Position numbers and translations under genes: made by a program. This document shows, in pieces, positions 1 through 6,184 of a stretch of DNA of 13,557 nt. The notes below the pieces were generated by a model. The model searched no databases, was not told where the DNA came from, and was given only the letters and a program-made list of their open reading frames with translations. Origin of the DNA: an uncultured Desulfuromonas sp. GTDB lineage: Bacteria > Desulfobacterota > Desulfuromonadia > Desulfuromonadales > Trichloromonadaceae. Positions within the stretch are counted from its first letter, which is position 1; each line of letters begins with the position of its first letter. The stretch spans positions 1 to 13,557 of the forward strand of contig CALJLX010000345.1 of assembly GCA_937982495.1 (NCBI GenBank). Reading direction: 5' to 3'.

Positions 1-41
1 TTGGCCGCTTTGCTGGAAATTGACGTCACTCTGACAGCTAT

Positions 42-941
42 TCATCCCCCCTGTTCCTGCTCTCCCCCTTCCTTTAGCGCCATAAAAACCCCGCCGACGA
101 TCAGCGCGCCGCCGATGAGGATGTTGGGGGTCAGGGGTTCGCCGAGGGCGAGGACGCCGGTGAGGGCGCCGACCAGGGGGATGCCGTAGAGAAGGTGGTT
201 GGTGAGGCCGACGCCGAGGGCGGGGATGGCCTGGTTCCACAGATGATAGGCCAGGGCCGAGCAGAAGGCGCCGAGAAAGAGGACGCCGCCCCAGGCGGCG
301 AGGGAAGGGCGGGGCAGGGGTTGGATGAGGATTTCAAACAGGGCGCCAGGGAGCAACGTCATCGTGCCGACGGTCATGATACGGAAGGTCAAAAGTAGAT
401 TCGGATAGCGGGCGGTGAGCCGGTCGGCGAGAAAGGTGTAGCCGACCCAACTGGTGACGGCGGCGAACATGAGCAGATCGCCCAGCAGGGTCGCCTCGCC
501 GTTGTCGGGTCCGACCAGCAGGCCGACCCCGGCCAGGGCGACGAGGAGCCCGGCGATCACCGCCATGCGCGGGCGGCGGCGGTGGCGGATGGCGTTGACC
601 GCCTCGGTGGTCAGGGGGATGGTGGCGACGATGAGGGCGCCGTGGGTGGCGGTGGTGTATTTGAGGCCGAAGTTTTCAAAGCCGAAGTAGACGGTGACGC
701 CGATGAAGCCGAGCAGGAAGAGGGCGCCGCGATCCTCGCGGTCGATGCGCGTATGGCGATGACGGCGGGCCAGGGGCCAGATCAGCAGACTCGCCAGCGC
801 GAAGCGCAGAAAGGCGAGGGTGAAGGGCGGGATCTCCTGCACGGTCACGCGGGTGACGGCGAAGGACATCCCCCAGACGCAAACGACGAAGAGCGCCGGT
901 AGAAAATGGCGCCAGGAGAAGCGGGTGGGAGGGGGTTGCAT
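42..941 (-). CDS. EamA/DMT-superfamily transporter
   Basis: A 299-residue inner-membrane protein of the drug/metabolite transporter superfamily, probably an exporter of a small metabolite; the substrate cannot be told from the sequence. It shows two tandem EamA repeats, about residues 14-144 and 155-290, with ten hydrophobic segments in total. The first helix carries the usual WGxSF-like block (WGMSFAV near residue 23), and the next has LRFALASL. The second repeat ends with the GEPLTPNILIGGALIVGG stretch that is typical of the family. The length matches the normal 290-300. It lies 45 bases downstream of the response regulator gene on the same strand, so it may be the last gene of the signalling operon, although no strong Shine-Dalgarno precedes its ATG. 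A functional link to the sensors is possible but unproven. The family call is secure, the substrate unknown. Confidence 0.9.
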   Translation of the reverse strand: MQPPPTRFSWRHFLPALFVVCVWGMSFAVTRVTVQEIPPFTLAFLRFALASLLIWPLARRHRHTRIDREDRGALFLLGFIGVTVYFGFENFGLKYTTATHGALIVATIPLTTEAVNAIRHRRRPRMAVIAGLLVALAGVGLLVGPDNGEATLLGDLLMFAAVTSWVGYTFLADRLTARYPNLLLTFRIMTVGTMTLLPGALFEILIQPLPRPSLAAWGGVLFLGAFCSALAYHLWNQAIPALGVGLTNHLLYGIPLVGALTGVLALGEPLTPNILIGGALIVGGVFMALKEGGEQEQGG

Positions 942-986
942 AGGCTTTGCCAGGTAGGGAGTCCGTTGCGGGTTCGGGTGGTTAAG

Positions 987-1424
987 TTATCTGGGCGCGC
1001 AGCGGTTCAGGATCAGCCAATAGATGCCGAGTTGCCGGACGGCTTCGTTGAAGGCCTGAAAATCCACGGGTTTCTGGATATAGCTGTTGGCCCCCCGGTC
1101 GTAGCTGGCGAGGATGTCCCGCTGCTCGCTGGAGGTGGTGAGAATCACCACCGGCAGATGCCGGGTCCGTTCGTCGGCGCGGATGCGTTGCAGGACTTCG
1201 ATGCCGTCCACCTTGGGCAGATGCAGATCGAGCATCACCAGTTGGGGCTGTATCGAGGTGTCGCGCTCGGCATACTGCCCGGTTCCGAACAGCCAATCAA
1301 GGGCTTCGGCGCCGTCGCGGGCCACCACGACGGTATTGGCGATTTTATTTCTTTCCATGGCTCGGACGGTCAGGGCGACATCGTCCGGGTTATCCTCGAC
1401 CAGCAAAATGATTTTTTCACTCAT
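987..1424 (-). CDS. Single-domain response regulator, Rcp1 type
   Basis: A 145-residue cytoplasmic protein made only of a receiver domain. The acidic pair is E10-D11, the phosphoacceptor is D66 (in VMLDLHLPKVDG), the switch threonine is T96 or T97 and the conserved lysine is K118 (in YIQKP). The wording LDLHLPKVDGIEVL and the insert around residues 48-58 resemble the Rcp1 family, stand-alone receivers that partner phytochrome-like histidine kinases. There is no DNA-binding, enzymatic or other output domain, so it must act by protein contact or as a phosphate shuttle. Its ATG overlaps the TGA of the upstream kinase gene (ATGA), which implies translational coupling and a cognate pair. The kinase's C-terminal half is of the phytochrome-like type that normally goes with Rcp1 proteins, which supports the pairing. 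Confidence 0.93.
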   Translation of the reverse strand: MSEKIILLVEDNPDDVALTVRAMERNKIANTVVVARDGAEALDWLFGTGQYAERDTSIQPQLVMLDLHLPKVDGIEVLQRIRADERTRHLPVVILTTSSEQRDILASYDRGANSYIQKPVDFQAFNEAVRQLGIYWLILNRCAPR

Positions 1425-3676
1425 GGCAATGATGTCTCCGTCCGGGGGCTCCCGGGAAGGGTGAAATAGAAGACGGCGCCTTGATCGATCTCGGATTCGG
1501 CCCAGATACGACCGCCGTGTTTGTGAATGACCCGGGCGACGGTGGCCAGGCCGACGCCCGTGCCGGGAAAATCCTCCACCCGGTGCAGTCGTTGAAAGGG
1601 CACGAAGAGTTTTTCGGCGTAGCGCATGTCGAACCCGACGCCGTTGTCCCGGACGAAAAAGACGGTTTCGTCGTCGATTGTCACACGGTCGAAGACAAGC
1701 CGGGCGTCGGTCTGCCGGGCGCTGTATTTCCAGGCATTGCCCAGCAGATTGTCGAGGGCGATGGCGAGCAGCTTGGGATCGCCCTCGGCTTGCAGGTCGG
1801 GCGTTATTTCCCAGGTCACTTGCCTTTGAGGTTCCTGCGCCGCCAAGCGCTGCAGGGCGGTTTCCGCCAGTCGGCTCAAATCGACGATCCGCCGCGACAG
1901 ATCACTTCGAGAGACCCGCGAAAGGAGGAGCATATCCTCGATCAGCAGGCCCATGCGTTGGGCCGCCATGCGGATGCGTCCGAGGTAGTCGCGGCCGGTG
2001 TCGTCCAAGTGTTCCCAACAGTCTTCGAGCAGGGCCTGGGAAAAGCCGTCGATGCCTCGCAGCGGCGCCCGCAAGTCGTGGGAAACGCTGTAGGAGAAGG
2101 ATTCGAGTTCCTTGTTGGCCGCCTCCAACTGGACGGTGCGTTCGTGGACCCGCTGTTCCAGGGTGATATTGAGCTCACGGATTTCTTCCTCGGCCCGTTT
2201 CTGCTCGGTCACATCCCAGAGGATGCCGGAAATCCGCCAAGGAGCTCCAAGATCGTTCCGATAGAGCTTGCCCCGCATGGTGAGATGCCGCCGCGTTTCG
2301 TCGGGGAGGATGACCTGAAACGTGGTCTCAAGGGGGACATCCTCCGTCGCTGTTCGCCGCAGGGTCTCGGCAAAGGGTTGTCGATCCTCTTCCGCGACCA
2401 GCGCGGCGACCCCGGAAAGATCGGTCGGCGCCGCCTCCGGAGCCAAGCCGAGAATACGGCGGGTCAGTTCGTCGCACAAAATTCGATCCTCGGCGATTTG
2501 CCAATGCCAGGATCCGAGATGGGCGGCCCTGAGGGCGAGATTGAGGCGTTCCTCGCTTTCGCGCAAGGCTTGTCGCGCCGCCCGTTCCCCGGTCTGATCG
2601 CGAAAGATCAGGACCGCGCCGCTGACCGTGCCCCGATCGTCGCGGATCGGCGCCGCGTTCGCTCCGACCGGCAAGCTGGAGCCGTCGCGAGCCATGAGCA
2701 GCAGCGGATGCTCCGGATCGTCGCCGCCGTCCCGCGGCGTATCCTCCAAAGTCCCGAGGTTCACAGGTAAAGCGGTTTTTTCGTCATAAAGGCAAAGCAC
2801 TTTTTCCAGGGGGCGGCCGAGGGCGTCCGCCACGGGCCAGCCGGTCAGTTGCTCGGCCACCCGGTTCATCCGCAGGATGCGCCCTTCGGTATCGGTGGAG
2901 ATCATCCCTTCTCCGATGCTGCGCAGGGTGACGGCGAGTTGCTCATTGGTCGCGCGAAGCAGGTTTTCCGAGCTCGACAGACTGACCGATGCCGAATTGA
3001 GCGCCTGGGCTAGTTGTCGAACCTCTTCGGAGGAGGGCTTCAGGTCGATGGTCGCGCCCTTGTTGCTGTCGAGACTCAAGGCGAAGCGGGAAAGTTCCTC
3101 GATGGCTTTCACCGGACGACTCAGTACTCGCCCCAGTAAGGCCAATCCCAGGATCAGCGCGGGGATGCCGACGAGCAGACTGTTTTCCCAAACGGCTCGT
3201 TGCTGGGCGGCGATGGCTTCGAGGTCGAAGGTGATTCGCGCCCAACCGATCAAGCGGCCGGCATTGATCGGCTGAAAAATCGTCAGGTGATCGTTCGCCA
3301 CTTCCAGATATTCCACCGGGTTTTTGGGAAGGTTCAACGGCGGCGATAGCTGTTTGAGAAGTGGCGTTTCCTGTGGTGAACGTTCGACGAGGGTGATGAC
3401 GGTGCCGTCGGCCTCGGCGATGAGGATCCCGGTGATGTCGGGTAGGGCCAGGGTGCGCATGGCGAAGGAATCGAGCCCGGCGAAATCCCCCACCACCAGC
3501 ATTTCGGCGCAGCTTTCGGAGATATTTCGGCCCATGGCGGCGGCGTTGCGGCTCATGACCTCCTGGTGAATGCGAGCTTGCCGGGAACTGGTCACGGCGG
3601 CGTAGGTGAACAGAGAAAAAATCAGGATCAGGGCGCCGGCCAGAAAGAGTTGTCGGTGCAGATGCAAGGGTCGCAT
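1421..3676 (-). CDS. Membrane sensor histidine kinase (periplasmic sensor-HAMP-PAS-PAS-HisKA-HATPase)
   Basis: A 751-residue inner-membrane kinase. It has a transmembrane helix at about 10-28, a periplasmic region of about 135 residues (29-164), a second helix at about 165-183, HAMP at about 183-235, PAS at about 242-365, a PAS_3-like domain at about 371-495, and a coiled coil at 490-525. The phosphorylation site is H533 in SHDLRAPLRGI. The ATPase domain shows the N box (N647), G1 box DNGVGFD (677-683), an F box, and G2 box GTGVGLA (705-711). All catalytic motifs are intact. The HisKA/HATPase part resembles the bacteriophytochrome-like family that signals to Rcp1-type receivers, and such a receiver is encoded next with a 4-base overlap. 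The gene starts 17 bases after a PhnD-like periplasmic binding protein gene, so the periplasmic domain may dock that protein; this is inference. The ligands of the PAS domains are unknown. Confidence 0.93.
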   Translation of the reverse strand: MRPLHLHRQLFLAGALILIFSLFTYAAVTSSRQARIHQEVMSRNAAAMGRNISESCAEMLVVGDFAGLDSFAMRTLALPDITGILIAEADGTVITLVERSPQETPLLKQLSPPLNLPKNPVEYLEVANDHLTIFQPINAGRLIGWARITFDLEAIAAQQRAVWENSLLVGIPALILGLALLGRVLSRPVKAIEELSRFALSLDSNKGATIDLKPSSEEVRQLAQALNSASVSLSSSENLLRATNEQLAVTLRSIGEGMISTDTEGRILRMNRVAEQLTGWPVADALGRPLEKVLCLYDEKTALPVNLGTLEDTPRDGGDDPEHPLLLMARDGSSLPVGANAAPIRDDRGTVSGAVLIFRDQTGERAARQALRESEERLNLALRAAHLGSWHWQIAEDRILCDELTRRILGLAPEAAPTDLSGVAALVAEEDRQPFAETLRRTATEDVPLETTFQVILPDETRRHLTMRGKLYRNDLGAPWRISGILWDVTEQKRAEEEIRELNITLEQRVHERTVQLEAANKELESFSYSVSHDLRAPLRGIDGFSQALLEDCWEHLDDTGRDYLGRIRMAAQRMGLLIEDMLLLSRVSRSDLSRRIVDLSRLAETALQRLAAQEPQRQVTWEITPDLQAEGDPKLLAIALDNLLGNAWKYSARQTDARLVFDRVTIDDETVFFVRDNGVGFDMRYAEKLFVPFQRLHRVEDFPGTGVGLATVARVIHKHGGRIWAESEIDQGAVFYFTLPGSPRTETSLP

Positions 3677-3693
3677 GAAATGCCTATCCGGAT

Positions 3694-4551
3694 TCAGGGC
3701 TCTGACGCGCAGGTTTCCGCGGTCAGGGTCTCCAGGTCGATTTCTTCGAGACTACGGTAATCCCGGTGGTAATCGGCCGGTATCGGATGGGCCAGGCCGA
3801 TCGACTTGAGGAGAGATTCATGACGCGGATTCGCGCCGATAGCGAGGATCGTCTCAAGAAACCGTTCACGAACGTCCTGGGGAAGCCGGGGGTGGGCGGA
3901 TAGCGGGTGGGGCGCCAGGGGGGCGGTCTGGTAGATGATCCGCATCCCTTCACGAATTTCATTGGAGGCGGTATCGAGGTTGACGTCGAGGGTCACGCCG
4001 GCGTCGGCCTTGCCGAGCAGCACGGTTTTGAAAACATTCTGGGTGCTTCCCTCGTAAAGGCGGATAAAGCTGTATGCGAGCAGGTCGTGGTGCAGTCCGT
4101 CGCGAACAAAGACGCTACACAGATTTTTCGCCCCGACAAAAGCGATTTTTTTGTCGAGTAGATCATTGACTTCGGTGACGGGGGAATCTTTTTTTACAAA
4201 AAGCACCCCTTTGAGCATGGCACTGCTCCGTACCAGGGGGAGATAACGCTGACTCCGCCAAGCCTGCACGGCCTGGGTGGAATTGGTAAAGATGAAATCG
4301 GGGAGACCGCTTTCGAGCTGCTCTTCGAACTCCTCCATTCCGGCAAACACCTTGAGTTCCAGTTTTAGACCGCTTTTCTGGGAAAGCAGTTCCAGAAAAG
4401 GCGTCCAGTCGCGGTACATGTCGACCGGCGGCCGTTGGGGAATGAGCGCGAGGGTGTAGGGGGCGGGCTTTTCCGCGCCGGCGGCGGTTTGAAGGAGTGC
4501 GCAGGCAAAATAAACAACCCCCAGGAACAACCGGGTCATCAGCGGTTTCAA
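3694..4551 (-). CDS. PhnD-like periplasmic substrate-binding protein, probably a sensor component
   Basis: A 285-residue secreted protein of the PhnD/phosphonate-binding-like fold. A signal peptide covers residues 1-26 with a likely cut after AGA; there is no good lipobox. The mature part starts with a beta strand (YTLALIPQRP) and a helix around MYRDWTPFLELLSQKSG, then a DFIFTNSTQAV block near 85-95 and a hinge segment KGVLFVKKDSPV, as in this family. The Ser/Thr phosphonate-binding loop (DPSSTSG type) is not recognisable; residues 137-151 read AFVGAKNLCSVFVRD instead, so the ligand is probably not a simple phosphonate. The start is TTG, chosen because GGGAGGGG lies just upstream; an ATG at 4539 would sit too far from it. 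It lies between two kinase genes with no ABC permease or ATPase nearby, which suggests it presents a ligand to a kinase. The fold is fairly sure, the sensor role inferred. Confidence 0.82.
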   Translation of the reverse strand: MKPLMTRLFLGVVYFACALLQTAAGAEKPAPYTLALIPQRPPVDMYRDWTPFLELLSQKSGLKLELKVFAGMEEFEEQLESGLPDFIFTNSTQAVQAWRSQRYLPLVRSSAMLKGVLFVKKDSPVTEVNDLLDKKIAFVGAKNLCSVFVRDGLHHDLLAYSFIRLYEGSTQNVFKTVLLGKADAGVTLDVNLDTASNEIREGMRIIYQTAPLAPHPLSAHPRLPQDVRERFLETILAIGANPRHESLLKSIGLAHPIPADYHRDYRSLEEIDLETLTAETCASEP

Positions 4552-4554
4552 AAT

Positions 4555-4562
4555 CCCCTCCC
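4555..4562 (-). promoter_or_regulatory. Strong ribosome binding site deciding a TTG start
   Basis: On the minus strand GGGAGGGG ends three bases before the TTG of the binding-protein gene, with the GGAGG core about five bases from it. It is the best Shine-Dalgarno in the signalling operon and fixes the TTG at 4551 as the start, rather than the ATG four codons further on. Confidence 0.7.
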
Positions 4563-4576
4563 TTGAAAAATGGTGG

Positions 4577-6064
4577 TCAGGCCTGCCGCGGCAGGGTGAA
4601 GGCGATCCGGGTTTCCTTGCCGGGGGTGCTTTCCAGCCGGATCTTGCCGCCGTGAGCCTCGACGATCTGTTTGACGATGCTCAGTCCGAGTCCCAGGCCG
4701 CCCTTGGCCGTGTTCGAGGCATCGATCCGATAGAATTTATCGAAGACTTTTCCGATTTTGTCCGCCGCGATACCGACTCCCTCGTCGGCAACGGAACAGT
4801 GGAAATTTTCGCCGTCGACATCCGCTACCAGCCGAATCGTGCTTCCCGCGGGGGAGAATTTGACGGAATTTTCCAGCAGGTTTTCCAGAACTTTGGAAAT
4901 TTTCAGCGGATCGAGATACCAGCGGATCGTGGGATCGTCCGGCAGGGATAGCTCGAAAAAATGGTTCGGAGCCTGTTGCCGGAGGCGTTTCATCACGTCT
5001 TCGAACAGCGGCTCCAGCATGTGGAAATCGCGATGAATGGTCATCCCCTGACCGGATTCCATGCGCCCGAGATCGAGAAGTTCATCGACGATTGCCGCCA
5101 GTTGACGACTTTTGGCATGGGCGATTTCCAGGAATTCCCGTTGTTGTTCCGGTTCGGTGACCTGCATCAGGTCGTGCTGGAGGAGCAGTTCGAGGTAGCC
5201 GATGATGCTGGTGAGGGGGGTATTCAACTCGTGGGCGGCGGTGGAGATGAATTCGCTCTTCAGTCGCTCCAGTTCCCGTTCGTAAGTGACGTCGCGCAGA
5301 ACCGTCACCGATCCGCTCGGTTCTCCCCGCGCGTCCTTCATCCGCGAGGTCCGGGCCTCGATGACCAAGGGCGACCGGCCGTCCCGACGGGACAGTTCCA
5401 AATGGGTTTTTACGGGGTCCTCGATAGCGATGCGGGCTTGGAGAATCTGGTCGAGCAGACTTTTCTCGCGGATGACCTGAGCGACCTGACGCTGGATCGC
5501 CGTTTCCGAGGACAGACCAAGAAGGCTTTCGGCCCCGGGATTGATCAGCACCACCCGCTGTTCCTCGTCGCAAACGATCAATCCGTCCGGCACCGAGCGG
5601 ATGATATGCTCGATCTTGCTTCGGGCGGCCTCTTCCTGGCGTCGGGATTCACTCAGGGCCGTCTCGGCGGCGATTCTTTCGCGACGGACGGCGGCCTCGG
5701 TCAATTCGCGGCGCAGGACCGGAGCCAAGCGAGGTAGGTTTTCTTTGTATACGTAATCCTTGGCCCCGGCCCGCATCAGTCGCACCGCCGTCTCTTCGCC
5801 GATGGCTCCGGAAATGATGATGAAGGGGATATCCAGGCCGCTTTCGGTGAGAATTTCCAGGGCTTGCAGACCGTCGAAAGCGGGAAGGGAATAGTCGGAA
5901 AGAATCACATCCCAGCCCCCTCGCGGCAGGGCCCGCCGGAGCTCCTCGACGGTGTCGACGCGGGTCGCGGCGACCGCGAAACCGTTTTTGCGGAGCTCCC
6001 GCAGGATAAGCTCGGTGTCGTCCGCCGAATCTTCAATCAACAACAGTTGGAGGAGATTGTTCAT
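4577..6064 (-). CDS. Hybrid signalling protein: receiver-PAS-histidine kinase
   Basis: A 495-residue soluble protein with no membrane segment. The N-terminal receiver (residues 4-120) has the acidic pair E11-D12, phosphoacceptor D57 (in ILSDYSLPAFDG), S85 and K107. A coiled linker follows at 120-150, a PAS domain at about 152-262, HisKA with H278 (in AAHELNTPLTSIIGY), and HATPase_c with N399, DEGVGI (427-432) and GLGLGL (456-461). All catalytic residues are present. A receiver placed before the kinase suggests that phosphorylation of D57 by another kinase tunes this kinase's activity. The ATG at 6064 is preferred to an in-frame TTG five codons upstream, because MNNLLQLLLIEDS is the normal start of a receiver. 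It is the first gene of the cluster, followed after 25 bases by the binding protein, and it probably works with the membrane kinase in one relay. Confidence 0.92.
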   Translation of the reverse strand: MNNLLQLLLIEDSADDTELILRELRKNGFAVAATRVDTVEELRRALPRGGWDVILSDYSLPAFDGLQALEILTESGLDIPFIIISGAIGEETAVRLMRAGAKDYVYKENLPRLAPVLRRELTEAAVRRERIAAETALSESRRQEEAARSKIEHIIRSVPDGLIVCDEEQRVVLINPGAESLLGLSSETAIQRQVAQVIREKSLLDQILQARIAIEDPVKTHLELSRRDGRSPLVIEARTSRMKDARGEPSGSVTVLRDVTYERELERLKSEFISTAAHELNTPLTSIIGYLELLLQHDLMQVTEPEQQREFLEIAHAKSRQLAAIVDELLDLGRMESGQGMTIHRDFHMLEPLFEDVMKRLRQQAPNHFFELSLPDDPTIRWYLDPLKISKVLENLLENSVKFSPAGSTIRLVADVDGENFHCSVADEGVGIAADKIGKVFDKFYRIDASNTAKGGLGLGLSIVKQIVEAHGGKIRLESTPGKETRIAFTLPRQA

Positions 6065-6108
6065 CGCGGCCGCTCGCAATGACGGATTAAAAGGAAAAAT
6101 CTACTTCA

Positions 6109-6136
6109 AGGGTAAATTGACCAGGCCGAATGTCAA
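6109..6136 (-). promoter_or_regulatory. Candidate sigma-70 promoter of the signalling operon
   Basis: On the minus strand a perfect -35 box TTGACA (6131-6136) is followed after 16 bases by TACCCT (6109-6114), which keeps T1, A2 and T6 of the -10 consensus. It lies about 45 bases upstream of the start of the receiver-kinase gene. The -10 is imperfect, so the exact placement is uncertain. Confidence 0.45.
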
Positions 6137-6140
6137 GCAA

Positions 6141-6169
6141 GCGAGGGGGGCGGAACGCTCTCCCCTCGC
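6141..6169 (-). terminator. Hairpin after the antiporter gene, possible terminator
   Basis: GCGAGGGG (6141-6148) pairs perfectly with CCCCTCGC (6162-6169) and the stem can extend by a G-T and a G-C pair, leaving a 9-base loop. It lies just after the antiporter stop on the minus strand. The run that follows is TTGCTTG rather than a clean T tract, so termination may be weak or factor-assisted. Confidence 0.4.
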
Positions 6170-6184
6170 CACGGCCAAGTTCGC

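Noticed and set aside
21..35. TGACGTCA palindrome and GTCA-CTC-TGAC repeat after the DMT gene
   Set aside because: Too short to separate from chance; no T tract, so not convincing as a terminator or operator.
1..189. Plus-strand open frame at the left edge
   Set aside because: Mostly antisense to the DMT transporter, proline/serine-rich and without any motif.
1481..2770. Plus-strand open frame of 429 codons opposite the membrane kinase
   Set aside because: Lies wholly inside a kinase gene with intact motifs; the translation shows no family similarity and is a by-product of GC-rich codon use.
6065..6079. TTG start five codons upstream for the receiver-kinase
   Set aside because: No better ribosome binding site; receivers normally begin close to the MNNLLQLLLIEDS segment, so ATG 6064 is preferred.
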